Positions 41,024-50,229 of a stretch of DNA of 64,000 nucleotides are shown piece by piece. Position 1 is the stretch's first letter, and every line of letters starts with the position of its first letter. Source of the DNA: Marinobacter flavimaris (GTDB taxonomy: Bacteria; Pseudomonadota; Gammaproteobacteria; Pseudomonadales; Oleiphilaceae); NCBI RefSeq assembly GCF_002933295.1, contig NZ_PSSW01000004.1, positions 124,001-188,000 of the forward strand, read 5' to 3'. The notes below the pieces were generated by a model, which saw only the letters and a list, made by a program, of their open reading frames with translations, was not told the origin of the DNA and searched no databases. Both the position numbers and the translations under genes were made by a program.

Positions 41024-41806
41024 ATGGTTGATCCGATCAAGGTTTATCCTGCAAAACCCGCGAAAGTCTATTTCTACGGCACCTGTCTGGTGGACATGTT
41101 TTACCCCGATGCGGGCATTGCCGGCGTGGAACTTCTGGAGCGTGAAGGCATTGAGGTGCTGTTTCCCCAGAACCAGACCTGCTGTGGCCAGCCAGCCTAC
41201 ACCTCTGGTTATCACGACGAGGCCCGATCAGTAGCCAGGGCGCAGCTCGACCTGTTCCCCGGCGACTGGCCCATTGTGGTGCCATCCGGCTCCTGTGGCG
41301 GGATGATGCGCAAGCACTACCCCGACCTGTTCAAGGACACCACGGATGAGGTGAAAGCCGCTGAGGTTGCGGGCCGGGTCTGGGAGCTGACGGATTTCCT
41401 GCTCAATGTCTGCCACATCAAACTGGAAGACCTGGGTGAACCCACCACCGTGGCCATGCATACCTCCTGCTCCGCCCGCCGGGAAATGGGCGTGGCCGAG
41501 GTTGGACCAAAACTGCTGGGCCAGCTCAAAAACGTGAACCTGGTAGAGCAGATCCGGCCGGAGGAATGCTGCGGGTTTGGCGGTACCTTTGCGGTTCGCC
41601 ACCCGGAGATTTCCAGCGCCATGGTGAGCGAGAAGGTGGACGCACTGGTGGATACCGGCACCAGGCAGTTTGTCACCACCGATTGCGGCTGCCTGATGAA
41701 CATCGCCGGCTACGCCGAGAAAAACCAGAAGCCTGTTGAAGGCCAGCACATTCTCAGTTTCCTGTGGTCGCGCACCCAGGGCAAAGGGGGCAGCAGTCAT
41801 GAGTGA
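41024..41806 (+). CDS. lutA: L-lactate utilisation Fe-S protein LutA
   Basis: A 260-residue CCG-domain protein (heterodisulfide-reductase-like) of the LutABC L-lactate oxidation complex. Two CCG motifs are visible: QNQTCCGQPAYTSGYH and PEECCGFGGTFAVRHPEIS, with further Cys in YFYGTCLVDMFYPDAG and SGSCGGMMRKHY. Start ATG 41024 (MVDPIKVYP) is chosen at the point of homology; an upstream TTG at 40985 is possible. It overlaps lutB by 8 bases. Confidence 0.93.
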   Translation: MVDPIKVYPAKPAKVYFYGTCLVDMFYPDAGIAGVELLEREGIEVLFPQNQTCCGQPAYTSGYHDEARSVARAQLDLFPGDWPIVVPSGSCGGMMRKHYPDLFKDTTDEVKAAEVAGRVWELTDFLLNVCHIKLEDLGEPTTVAMHTSCSARREMGVAEVGPKLLGQLKNVNLVEQIRPEECCGFGGTFAVRHPEISSAMVSEKVDALVDTGTRQFVTTDCGCLMNIAGYAEKNQKPVEGQHILSFLWSRTQGKGGSSHE

Positions 41807-43238
41807 GACAGCCGAGCACACTGGCCATCACATCGACGTGAAAGAGTTCCATCCGCGGGCTCAGGCGGCCATTCACGACCCCAAGATCCGCAAGAATTTC
41901 CGCAGCGCCATGGACGGGCTGATGTCCAAGCGCAAGACGGCGTTCGAGGGCTGGGATCTGGAAACCCTCCGGGATCTGGGTGCCAACGTTCGCCTCCGCG
42001 CCCTGGCCAACCTGCCAGATTTGCTGGAGCAGCTTGAGAAAAAGCTGATCGAAAACGGCATCAGGGTGCACTGGGCGGTGGATGGCGATGAGGCCTGCCG
42101 GATTGTGCGGGACATCTGCAAGGCCCGGGATGCCAAGACGGTGATCAAGGGCAAGTCCATGGTCTCCGAGGAAATGGAGCTGAACCATTACCTGGAGGAA
42201 CAGGGGATCGAAGCCCTGGAATCGGACCTGGGCGAGTACATTGTGCAGTTGGCGGATGAAACGCCATCACACATTATCATGCCGGCGATTCACAAGAACA
42301 CTGGAGAGATCTCCCAGTTGCTGCACGAGAAAACCGGCACGGATCTGTCCAACGATGTGGAATACCTCACCGCCAGTGCCCGCCTGCAATTGCGGGAAAA
42401 GTTCATGAATGCCGATGTGGGCGTTTCGGGGGTTAACTTTGCGGTGGCGGAGACCGGCACCCTATGCCTGGTGGAAAACGAAGGCAATGGCCGGATGACC
42501 ACCACGGTGCCCAAGTGCCATATTGCCGTTACCGGCATAGAAAAGGTGGTGCCGAGCATGGAGGACGTCTCTGCCCTGCTCGCCCTGCTGACCCGGTCTG
42601 CTACCGGCCAGCACATCACCACCTACTTCAACATGATTTCCGGCCCGCGCAAGGCCGAGGAGCTGGACGGGCCCGAAGAAGTGCATCTGGTGCTGGTGGA
42701 TAACGGCCGCTCGTCGATCTACCAGGACGACGAGCTGCTGGACACCCTGCGCTGCATCCGTTGCGGCGCCTGCATGAACCACTGCCCGGTGTACACACGG
42801 GTAGGCGGCCATGCCTATGGCACCACCTATCCGGGCCCGATCGGCAAGATCCTGATGCCGCACCTGATTGGCCTGGACGAAGGCCGGCACCTGCCCAGCG
42901 CCTCCAGTCTGTGTGGCGCCTGTGGCGAGGTCTGCCCGGTGAAAATCCCCATTCCCGATCTGTTGGTGCGACTGCGCCAGGAATCGGTGGATGGCGACAA
43001 GCTCCACCCGGCCAAGGTCCGTGGCCACGGGGCCAAGCGAAGCTCAATGGAAGCGATGATCTGGAAAGGCTGGGCCTGGATGCACGCCAGCCCCGGCATT
43101 TATCGCTTCGGCACCGGTGCCGCCAGCAAATTCAGGGCATTGCAGCCCTCGAAAGCGGGCGCCTGGACCGATTACCGCACGCCCCCCAAACTGGCGGCCA
43201 AAACCCTGCACCAGCGAATGAAGGAGCGTGGCCAATGA
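41799..43238 (+). CDS. lutB: L-lactate utilisation Fe-S protein LutB
   Basis: A 479-residue iron-sulfur protein. The N-terminal LUD domain reads KTVIKGKSMVSEEMELNHYLEEQG and AETGTLCLVENEGNGRM; the C-terminal ferredoxin-like part holds two 4Fe-4S motifs, CIRCGACMNHCPVY and CGACGEVCPVKIP. Its ATG overlaps the end of lutA; it overlaps lutC by 4 bases. Confidence 0.94.
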   Translation: MSETAEHTGHHIDVKEFHPRAQAAIHDPKIRKNFRSAMDGLMSKRKTAFEGWDLETLRDLGANVRLRALANLPDLLEQLEKKLIENGIRVHWAVDGDEACRIVRDICKARDAKTVIKGKSMVSEEMELNHYLEEQGIEALESDLGEYIVQLADETPSHIIMPAIHKNTGEISQLLHEKTGTDLSNDVEYLTASARLQLREKFMNADVGVSGVNFAVAETGTLCLVENEGNGRMTTTVPKCHIAVTGIEKVVPSMEDVSALLALLTRSATGQHITTYFNMISGPRKAEELDGPEEVHLVLVDNGRSSIYQDDELLDTLRCIRCGACMNHCPVYTRVGGHAYGTTYPGPIGKILMPHLIGLDEGRHLPSASSLCGACGEVCPVKIPIPDLLVRLRQESVDGDKLHPAKVRGHGAKRSSMEAMIWKGWAWMHASPGIYRFGTGAASKFRALQPSKAGAWTDYRTPPKLAAKTLHQRMKERGQ

Positions 43239-43888
43239 GTTCCCGGGAAACGATTCTTCAGCGTCTGCGCAACCGAACCGGCGGTGAACTGACGGTGCCG
43301 GAGTGCGACTTTTCAGTTCTGGTACGGGATGACTGGTCGACAAAGGAGCGTATCGAGCGGTTCGAGAAGATGATCGAGTCGGTCCACGGCGAGGTGCACC
43401 ACTGCACCGAAGACATGTGGATGGAACGCCTGGCGGAGGTGCTGAACACCCGCGGGGCCAGGAATCTGCTGATTCCAAAACAACACGAAATCGGACAGTC
43501 ACTTCGCACTGCCGGTCGTAACGATCTGCCGGAACTGTTGATCTACGACGAGCCTATCGAAAGCTGGCAGTCGCATTTGTTCAACGAGGTGGACGCCAGC
43601 ATTACGTCCACCCGCGGCGGTATTGCCGAAACCGGCTCGCTGATCCTGTGGCCAAACGAGGACGAGCCACGGCTAATGAGCCTGGTGCCGCCGGTGCACA
43701 TTGCCGTGCTCCGGGCCTCTGAGCTCTATACCACCTTCCACGAAGCCATGAAGGCCCAGAACTGGGCCGCTGGCATGCCGACCAATGCCCTGCTAATCTC
43801 TGGCCCTTCCAAAACCGCTGACATCGAGCAAACCCTTGCCTACGGTGTTCACGGTCCCAAAGAGCTGATTGTGTTGATTATTGAATGA
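43235..43888 (+). CDS. lutC: L-lactate utilisation protein LutC
   Basis: A 217-residue LUD-domain protein (DASITSTRGGIAETGSLILW and VPPVHIAVLRASELYTTF). With LutA and LutB it forms the lactate oxidation complex. Overlaps the EamA transporter gene by 4 bases at its end, so a four-gene operon is likely. Confidence 0.93.
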   Translation: MSSRETILQRLRNRTGGELTVPECDFSVLVRDDWSTKERIERFEKMIESVHGEVHHCTEDMWMERLAEVLNTRGARNLLIPKQHEIGQSLRTAGRNDLPELLIYDEPIESWQSHLFNEVDASITSTRGGIAETGSLILWPNEDEPRLMSLVPPVHIAVLRASELYTTFHEAMKAQNWAAGMPTNALLISGPSKTADIEQTLAYGVHGPKELIVLIIE

Positions 43889-44838
43889 TCCAAGGCGCCC
43901 TGTTGATCGCCCTGGCTGCCCTGCTATGGGCGACCACGGGCATTGTTGCGAAATTTCTGTTTACCGGTACCGAACTGCAGGCCATTACGTTGGGCTTCCT
44001 GCGACTGGCCGTGGCTTTGCCGTTTTTCTGGCTGCTGATGCGACGGGAGCAGGCACGCCTTGAGCGAGCCAATCCGGGCGCTAAAGTGCCCGGCAGTTCC
44101 CTACGGAGCCTCACACGCAAGACCCTGATTCCGCTGGCAGCCCTTGGCCTGTTCCAGGCGTTCTACCAGGGCAGCTACCTTCTGGCCGTGGACCTCACCG
44201 GTGCCGGCATCGCCACCCTGATCGCGCTCTGCCTTCCGCCAGTGCTGGTGGCAATTCTTGCTGCGCCTCTTCTGGGAGAGAAGCCCAGCCTTTTGACGGT
44301 TCTGTCGCTGTTTGCCGCCATCGCGGGCACGGGCATGCTGGTTCTCAGCGATATGGACACCACCGGTACACTTCGGCTTGCGGGCATTCTGGTGGCGTTA
44401 CTGGCCGCCTGCGTGTACACCGGTTTCACGCTGACCAGCCGTTACAGCTCTGCCGGGACACCGGTGTTCACCACGGCGTTTATCTGCTTCTTCACTGCGG
44501 CGCTGATTCTGTTGCCGGTGGTTGCCCTGTCTGGCGGTTTCGAGGGGCTGGAAACTCTCAGTATCGGGCACTGGCTGATGGTGGTGTATGTGGGGGTGGT
44601 GCCAACCTGTATTGGCTATGTGTGCTTTTTCTCTGGCATGAAAACGACACCGGCCACGCTCTCCAGCATCATTGTGACTCTGGAACCGCTGTTTGTGGCG
44701 CTGCTGGCCTGGGTGTTTCTGGAGGAGATTCTGGGGCCGATTGGTATTGCGGGGGCACTGATACTGACCGCAGCGGTGGTGGTGGCCTCCCGCTACGGCC
44801 GTAAACCCGCAGCCGGCCAGGAGGCCGGTGCGGAGTAA
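43885..44838 (+). CDS. EamA family transporter (drug/metabolite exporter type)
   Basis: A 317-residue membrane protein with ten predicted helices in two EamA repeats (LIALAALLWATTGIVAKFLF... and VALLAACVYTGFTLTSRY...). Coupled to lutC by an ATGA overlap; may export or import a metabolite connected to lactate use, which cannot be specified. The hydrophilic tail ends at a hairpin shared with the convergent gloA. Confidence 0.88.
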   Translation: MIQGALLIALAALLWATTGIVAKFLFTGTELQAITLGFLRLAVALPFFWLLMRREQARLERANPGAKVPGSSLRSLTRKTLIPLAALGLFQAFYQGSYLLAVDLTGAGIATLIALCLPPVLVAILAAPLLGEKPSLLTVLSLFAAIAGTGMLVLSDMDTTGTLRLAGILVALLAACVYTGFTLTSRYSSAGTPVFTTAFICFFTAALILLPVVALSGGFEGLETLSIGHWLMVVYVGVVPTCIGYVCFFSGMKTTPATLSSIIVTLEPLFVALLAWVFLEEILGPIGIAGALILTAAVVVASRYGRKPAAGQEAGAE

Positions 44839-44856
44839 GGAAGATCAGTCTTCCTT
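44837..44856. terminator. Hairpin overlapping convergent stop codons
   Basis: AAGGAAGA - TCAG - TCTTCCTT spans the TAA of the EamA gene (44836-44838) and the TGA of gloA (44845-44847). No long T tract on either side; modest bidirectional terminator at best. Confidence 0.5.
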
Positions 44857-45393
44857 GCGCTGTTTCTCAAGCATGTCCGGCTGCAGGATTTCAATCCAGT
44901 AGCCGTCCGGGTCTTTGATAAAGGCCAGGCCTTTCATCTTGCCGTCGTCCGGCTTTTTCACAAACTCCACACCGAGCTTTTCAAAGCGGTCGCAGGCGGC
45001 GTAAACGTCTGGCACCGCTACGCCGATGTGGCCGAAGCCCTGAGGTTCGTCGTTGCCATTGTGGTAGCCGAAGTCGTTGTCGTCTTCGGTGCCCCAGTTG
45101 TGGGTGAGCTCAAGCATGGCTTCGCGGCCGAAGGTGTAGGTGGTGCGGTGGGCATCGTCCTGCGGCACGAGGCCGGCCTGGCGATCATCCAGGTAGCCAA
45201 GGAAATACAGGGTGAACTTCATTTCGGGGAAGTCCAGTTTGCGAACGAGGCGCATGCCCATCACTCGGGTGTAGAAGTCCATGGAGCGCTCGGGTTCCTT
45301 GATGCGCATCATGGTCTGGTTGAAGACGTAACCTTCGGTTTCGGGAACGGTTTCTTCGTATAGGCCAGGGGCCTGTTCGAAATGCTTGGGCAT
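44845..45393 (-). CDS. gloA: Lactoylglutathione lyase (glyoxalase I)
   Basis: A 182-residue glyoxalase I that converts the methylglyoxal-glutathione hemithioacetal to lactoylglutathione. Typical: [36 protein letters not shown] (metal ligand Glu), [20 protein letters not shown] (His) and [14 protein letters not shown] (Glu). The length matches the eukaryote-like ~180-residue type with the N-terminal helical extension. Monocistronic. Confidence 0.95.
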   Translation of the reverse strand: MPKHFEQAPGLYEETVPETEGYVFNQTMMRIKEPERSMDFYTRVMGMRLVRKLDFPEMKFTLYFLGYLDDRQAGLVPQDDAHRTTYTFGREAMLELTHNWGTEDDNDFGYHNGNDEPQGFGHIGVAVPDVYAACDRFEKLGVEFVKKPDDGKMKGLAFIKDPDGYWIEILQPDMLEKQRKED

Positions 45394-45466
45394 GTTGGTT
45401 TTCCCTTTTTTTCGCAGGATTCAAAGGTTATACCTGTGTGCGTTTCAGGGAGATTTCAAGGGCGTG

Positions 45467-45506
45467 AAAAAAGACCCCGGGGCCAGAGACGAACCGCCGG
45501 GGTCTT
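45467..45506 (-). terminator. Intrinsic terminator downstream of alkB
   Basis: AAGACCCCGG (45471-45480) pairs with CCGGGGTCTT (45497-45506); on the minus strand the hairpin is followed by six Ts. It ends minus-strand transcription coming from alkB before gloA. The rest of 45394-45722 contains only the inverted repeat described next. Confidence 0.85.
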
Positions 45507-45603
45507 GAGGGCCGGTTTTTGGCCGGCGTTTCTTCAGAGACGCTCTGAAGTCTGGGGGCCTGTGGAGTTGGGCCGATATGAAGTTTGGGGGCTGGCGGGG
45601 CCA

Positions 45604-45679
45604 TGAGGGTGCTATTTCTTTCGGGAAGCCGAACTCGCTGCGCTCAGACAGTCGTTTCCCTGCAGAAATAGCACCCTCA
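45604..45679. repeat. Long inverted repeat (cruciform-type) downstream of alkB
   Basis: Perfect 16-base arms TGAGGGTGCTATTTCT (45604-45619) and AGAAATAGCACCCTCA (45664-45679) enclose 44 bases with GGGAA/TTTCCC and GCTGCGCTCAGACAG. No reading frame. Similar architecture occurs at 47801-47891. Confidence 0.75.
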
Positions 45680-45722
45680 CACCCCCGCCGATCGAACTTT
45701 TGAGGCAGCCTGCCCTTTGGCG

Positions 45723-46859
45723 CTAGGCCAACTGGTGTTCTTCGCCTTTGTAATAGGCCTCTACCCTTGGGTTCATTACCCGCCGCCAGAGTGGGGGGAA
45801 CATTGCCAGGACGATCATTGCGGAGTAGCCGGCCGGTAGTTGGGGAGCTACGTCGTGGTGGCGGAGGATCTGGTATCTGCGCTTGGCCCAGGCGTGGTGG
45901 TCGCTGTGGCGTTGGAGGTGGAACAGGAAGACGTTGGTGAGGAAGTAGTTGCTGTTCCAGCTGTGTTCGGGGCCGGTGCGTTCGTAGCGGCCGTTTTCGA
46001 GTTTTCTCCGGTGCAGGCCGTAGTGTTCGAGGTAGTTGACGATTTCCAGGAGGGTGAAGGCGATAAAGCTCTGGCCCAGGAAGAAGACGGCGCCGAGCCA
46101 GCCGAAGGCGATGGTGAAACCAGCCAGTGCCAGGGCGCTGATGCTGTACCACCAGATCAGTTCGTTGCGCCAGCTGAGGGCTTTGTGGCCTTTGCGTTGC
46201 AGGCGTTCGGCTTCCAGTTTCCAGGCATTCAGGAAGTTGCGCATGTAGGCCTGGGGCAAGAAGTTATACAGGGACTGGTTGTAGCGTGACGAGGAGGCAT
46301 CTTCCGGGGTGGAGACGTGTACGTGGTGGCCGCGCAGGTGTTCGACTTTGAAACCGGCGTAGCAGACCAGTGACAGCAGGAAGCCGCCGGCCCGAGTTTC
46401 GAGTTTTTCGTCTTTGTGGATGAGTTCGTGGGCGACGTTGATGCCGAGGCCTCCGACGATGCCGATGGAGACGATCCAGCCAATACTGCCCACCAGGCTG
46501 AAGGTGCCGGACGCCAGTTCCAGCATGCTCCAGACCAGTAAGGCTGCAAAGCCTGCCACCCAGCCCAGGGTAATGGCTTTATAGAACCGTTCGCCGACCA
46601 TCCGCGGCACGTCGGTTTCTTCATCCGGGTTCAGGGAATCCTTGCCGAGCAGCATGTCCAGTACCGGGATGATCCCGAACACGACCACGGGGACGCCCCA
46701 GGAAAACAGGTTCACCAGATCAGTGGCCTGGCCGGCGGCCAGCAGCAGAGGCGGCAGCAACAGGGGCACCATGGCGATCAGGTAGCTGTACTTCTTGAGG
46801 GTCAGCAATATCCTTCGGCGGGTGGCCTCGCGATTGACCGATAACTGCGTTGTGCTCAT
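45723..46859 (-). CDS. alkB: Alkane 1-monooxygenase AlkB
   Basis: A 378-residue non-haem di-iron integral membrane hydroxylase that oxidises medium-chain n-alkanes to 1-alcohols. The histidine boxes are HELIHK (~144-149), EHLRGHHVHVSTPED (~173), LQRHSDHHAWAKRRY, and the NYLEHYGLHRR motif typical of AlkB. About six membrane helices. Electron partners (rubredoxin) are not in the window. Divergent from a GntR regulator; palindromes in the intergenic region are listed separately. Confidence 0.96.
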   Translation of the reverse strand: MSTTQLSVNREATRRRILLTLKKYSYLIAMVPLLLPPLLLAAGQATDLVNLFSWGVPVVVFGIIPVLDMLLGKDSLNPDEETDVPRMVGERFYKAITLGWVAGFAALLVWSMLELASGTFSLVGSIGWIVSIGIVGGLGINVAHELIHKDEKLETRAGGFLLSLVCYAGFKVEHLRGHHVHVSTPEDASSSRYNQSLYNFLPQAYMRNFLNAWKLEAERLQRKGHKALSWRNELIWWYSISALALAGFTIAFGWLGAVFFLGQSFIAFTLLEIVNYLEHYGLHRRKLENGRYERTGPEHSWNSNYFLTNVFLFHLQRHSDHHAWAKRRYQILRHHDVAPQLPAGYSAMIVLAMFPPLWRRVMNPRVEAYYKGEEHQLA

Positions 46860-46919
46860 TGGGTTCTCTCCATCAAATGCTTGTTGGTGAAACTCTGATC
46901 ACCTGTTGTTTTCTGCATT

Positions 46920-46932
46920 ATTGTCCTACAAT
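46920..46932. promoter_or_regulatory. Inverted repeat ATTGT-CCT-ACAAT
   Basis: ATTGTCCTACAAT lies 60 bases upstream of alkB; candidate operator for the divergent GntR regulator. Confidence 0.4.
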
Positions 46933-46965
46933 ACATCAGTCGTCAACATTTCTGGCGAGGTTTTT

Positions 46966-46977
46966 TGACAATTGTCA
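46966..46977. promoter_or_regulatory. Perfect palindrome TGACAATTGTCA
   Basis: TGACAATTGTCA between alkB and the GntR gene resembles GntR/FCD half-site geometry; 34 bases from the previous repeat centre to centre scale. Confidence 0.45.
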
Positions 46978-47110
46978 GGAAGCCCCGCCGAATCAAGGCG
47001 TTGTCGCTATCGCACTCCGAGGCTGTGATAAACTCATGCGCATATACTCTTCCGCCGGTCGGCTTACTGCAGCAGCCGACCGGTTTTTACGACCTGTCCA
47101 GAGAGCCTTT

Positions 47111-47770
47111 ATGGATTTTCAGGTGCCGAACACACTGGCCGAGCAGATTGCCAATTACCTTGCAGAACGGATCATGACCGGGCAGATTCGTCCGGGTGAG
47201 CGGATTCAGGAGGCCACGCTCGCCGGTAAACTGAAGGTGAGCCGGGCATCGGTGAAGGAAGCCCTGTACACCCTGGAGCGCTGGCATCTGGTGGAGATCA
47301 CGCCCCGTAAGGGCGCTTCGGCAACCCGGCTGGATGCGGCCCATGCTTCGGAGCTCTACGATGTTTATATGCACTTGCTGATGATGATGGCGGTGCGTTT
47401 GTGTGAGCGCTGGCAAGAGGGTGACAAGCCGCGGATGCTGGCGGCGGTCAGTAACGTTGTTGAACAGATAAAGGATTCGTCGAGCGATATCTCCGGGGTG
47501 GTTGAGGCGAGTTTCAATGTGATGGATGCCTGCTGCGAGGTGGTGGGGAATCCTTATCTCACGGAGGCTTTGTCGAATTTCAAGCCGGCGGTCAGTCGGG
47601 CCTATTATCTGAGTGCCGATCGGTATCGTCGAGGTTTGACGCAGACCAGTGAGTTTTTTGCCAATCTGCCGCAGGCGGTGCTGGCGCGGGATTCGGTCAA
47701 GGCGCAGGCGTTGATTCGGGAGTTTGCGGAGCACCAGAAGTCTCTTATTCAGCAGGCTTTGGCTTCGTAG
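47111..47770 (+). CDS. GntR family (FCD) regulator beside alkB
   Basis: A 219-residue regulator. Winged helix: LAEQIANYLAERIMTGQIRPGERIQEATLAGKLKVSRASVKEALYTLERWHLVEITPRKGASAT; an FCD-like helical effector domain follows. The open frame extends upstream but ATG 47111 is the start consistent with the family N-terminus. Divergent from alkB, so it is the likely regulator of alkane oxidation, as GntR regulators are next to alkB in related hydrocarbon degraders. Confidence 0.88.
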   Translation: MDFQVPNTLAEQIANYLAERIMTGQIRPGERIQEATLAGKLKVSRASVKEALYTLERWHLVEITPRKGASATRLDAAHASELYDVYMHLLMMMAVRLCERWQEGDKPRMLAAVSNVVEQIKDSSSDISGVVEASFNVMDACCEVVGNPYLTEALSNFKPAVSRAYYLSADRYRRGLTQTSEFFANLPQAVLARDSVKAQALIREFAEHQKSLIQQALAS

Positions 47771-47800
47771 TCCAAGAACATTGGGTACACGCAAATCGGG

Positions 47801-47891
47801 CGGGAAGTTCTCCCAAAACACGCTGTGAATACTTCCCTGTACGCTTGGCTCCGCCATCCCTGGCTCCGCACAGTTTTGGGAGAACTTCCCG
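47801..47891. repeat. Long inverted repeat downstream of the alkB-linked GntR gene
   Basis: Perfect 19-base arms CGGGAAGTTCTCCCAAAAC (47801-47819) and GTTTTGGGAGAACTTCCCG (47873-47891) enclose 53 bases with TTGGCTCCGCCATCCCTGGC. Built like 45604-45679 but with different arm sequence. May act as a terminator for the GntR gene. 47892-48082 holds nothing else recognisable besides a leader. Confidence 0.75.
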
Positions 47892-48082
47892 TCCGCTTTG
47901 CCCGATCCTCTCCAGTGGCCTCCCTGTGACAGAGCTCACAGATCTTTCTCCTTCCCCCGCTTATCGTAACAGTCTGTAACAAACCAAAGTTCTTGCTGCA
48001 TAGGTTGTGCTGTCCCCCTGCGGCCCGGGGAGCGTTGAGCGCTCACCGCTAAAAAACAATAAACCAGACTTTTGGGGCCACC

Positions 48083-49105
48083 ATGACTCAGTCACTAGAC
48101 TGTCGTCGAAACACCACATCTTCCACTCTCTCGCTCTGGGTGCTCGCCCTCTCGCTGCCATTGCCAGCGATGGCGGAGTTCAAGCCGTTGGACGATGGGG
48201 CGATGTCGGGTGTGACCGGGCAGGCGGGTGTGACGATTGAGCTGGAGACCAAGCTCAGCATTGATCGGTTCAGCTGGATTGATGAGGGTTCGTTGAATGT
48301 GAACGGGCTGCGGTTATCCGGGCAGAACGATACGGTGCTGGATAACATGAAGCTGACGATCGATATTGCCGGCGATGGGGAGGTGCTGGAGCACGGGTTT
48401 TCGGAGATTGCCCGGCGGGCCGATGCGGGGTTGTTGGACCCAACCAATCCGGATGTGGCCGATGCTCTGGCGAAGTATTCCGTCGCGGGCTCTTTTGGCA
48501 AGCAGTTCAATAGCGGTGATCTGGTGATGCACCTCGGTGCAACCGATTATGGCGATCCAACCAGTCTGGATGAATACCTGCAGGCGGTGGATTTTGAGCT
48601 GGCGGTAGACAGTGTGACCACTTCAGGCAGCGAGGGTTCGGCGACGCTGTTCTCGGACGTTCTTCTGCAAGGGCATATCGGGCCGACGGATCTGGTGATT
48701 CGTAACGGGGGCAGTTCCACTCGCACTCTGGCGAACGGCAACGAGGTGTCCGGTTCTGAACTGCAGCTGGATACCCATTTCGAAATTACCGACGGCAGTC
48801 TGAACTGGGATGCAGCGGATGTGATTCTGCTGTTCAACTTTGCCGCGGTCGGTATTGAAGGACTTCAGATTCATAATCGGCGCGGCGATGACACGCTGGG
48901 CCATTTCGGTATGGCCAGTGCCACTGCAAAACTGTCCAGAGGCACCAGTTCTGCTTCGGGCAACGACGGGCTTTCGGTGCACGATGTTGAGTTCCGGGCG
49001 GATATTGATATGCCGGTCTTCAAGATGGGCGGTACCAGTATCGGCAGTGTTCAGTTCACGGACTTCGCCATCATCAACACCACCATGATGGTGTATGGCC
49101 ACTAG
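48083..49105 (+). CDS. DUF6160 (FilA-like) surface protein
   Basis: A 340-residue exported protein with a signal peptide (cleavage after LPAMA, ~31) and the DUF6160 start LDDGAMSGVTGQAGVTIELE. The chain is rich in short beta strands with many Gly, Asp and Ser and closes with IGSVQFTDFAIINTTMMVYGH, typical of this family of outer-membrane/filament-related proteins. Cell-surface function unknown. Transcribed alone. Confidence 0.75.
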   Translation: MTQSLDCRRNTTSSTLSLWVLALSLPLPAMAEFKPLDDGAMSGVTGQAGVTIELETKLSIDRFSWIDEGSLNVNGLRLSGQNDTVLDNMKLTIDIAGDGEVLEHGFSEIARRADAGLLDPTNPDVADALAKYSVAGSFGKQFNSGDLVMHLGATDYGDPTSLDEYLQAVDFELAVDSVTTSGSEGSATLFSDVLLQGHIGPTDLVIRNGGSSTRTLANGNEVSGSELQLDTHFEITDGSLNWDAADVILLFNFAAVGIEGLQIHNRRGDDTLGHFGMASATAKLSRGTSSASGNDGLSVHDVEFRADIDMPVFKMGGTSIGSVQFTDFAIINTTMMVYGH

Positions 49106-49170
49106 CCCGACACTGGACACCGACCACACCCTACCCTGTAAACTGCCCGTCTCACTCTGACGGGCAGCCC

Positions 49171-50229
49171 ATGACTGACTCCACTGAAATCAGCTATTCA
49201 AAGCGCGCTTCTGGAAAAAGACTGGCGATGTTCAGTCTGTTGTTTCTGGCGCTCACCGCTGCCGGGCTGTATGCCGTTTACCATCTGTTCGCCGAACGCA
49301 CCCTTACCTTCGATACCAGGCTGATCGCTCCGGGAACCCTGTTATCGGTGGCTGGCCTTCTGCTGGTTTATTTCATCTCGGATGGCCTTCGACTCTATTT
49401 TACCCTGAGAGCCCTGGGGCACCGGCTTCCCCTGCCGGCCATGGTGCGGCTGGTGTTTATCAATCTGTTCTTTTCCAACATCACGCCGATGGCCACCGGG
49501 GGCGGTTTCGCCCAGATCTGGTTTCTGAGCCACCATGGCGTTCCGATTGGGCGTGCGACGGCTGCGACCACGATCCGGACGATCCTGGCGGTGCTGTTCA
49601 TATTTTCGCTGACGCCGGTATTCCTGCTCACGCTCAAACCCCTGGACGGCAATTCCATCACTGGCGATATCGGCACCGCTCTGGCAGTTCTGATTGTGTT
49701 GTACCTCGGCTTTTTCCTGGTTCTGCTGCTCCGGACCCGCTGGCTGATCGGCCCCCTGGCCCGGCTGCTGAGGGCCGCGCGTCGGCTCCATCTGATCAGT
49801 GAACCCCGCCATCGGCGCTGGCAGTTCAAGGCACGCCGGGAAATGCTGCGGCTGTCACGGAGCTTTGGTGATTACCTGCGTGGTGCTCCGGTGTTCGTCT
49901 GGCTGTCCATCCTGTTCACCGCCGTGTTTCTGCTTAGCCTGTTCAGCTTCCCGGCGCTGCTGATGCACAGCCTGGACTACAGTGTTGATTATGTGATGTC
50001 CGTGGGCCTGCTGGTTGTGACCACCTTCGTGATGTACTTCTCGCCCACGCCGGGCGCCTCAGGCATCTCGGAGGGTGTTTTCGGGAGCTTCTTCCGGGAT
50101 ATCCTCTCGGGAAACCACCTGATTCTGGTCATCGTCTGCTGGCGTCTGCTGACCATCTATCTGGGCATGATTATCGGGCTGGTGGTGCTACAGAAGGAAC
50201 TTGTTGCCAATCGCAGGAGAGCCGGATGA
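49171..50229 (+). CDS. Flippase-like membrane protein (lysylphosphatidylglycerol synthase TM region type)
   Basis: A 352-residue protein with about eight membrane helices, of the UPF0104/LPG-synthetase TM family. The family block FFSNITPMATGGGFAQIWFLSHHG and FSPTPGASGISEGVFGSFF are visible. These proteins are thought to move glycolipids or lysyl-lipids across the membrane. Its stop overlaps the next gene's ATG by 4 bases, linking it to the glycosyltransferase fusion. Confidence 0.82.
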   Translation: MTDSTEISYSKRASGKRLAMFSLLFLALTAAGLYAVYHLFAERTLTFDTRLIAPGTLLSVAGLLLVYFISDGLRLYFTLRALGHRLPLPAMVRLVFINLFFSNITPMATGGGFAQIWFLSHHGVPIGRATAATTIRTILAVLFIFSLTPVFLLTLKPLDGNSITGDIGTALAVLIVLYLGFFLVLLLRTRWLIGPLARLLRAARRLHLISEPRHRRWQFKARREMLRLSRSFGDYLRGAPVFVWLSILFTAVFLLSLFSFPALLMHSLDYSVDYVMSVGLLVVTTFVMYFSPTPGASGISEGVFGSFFRDILSGNHLILVIVCWRLLTIYLGMIIGLVVLQKELVANRRRAG

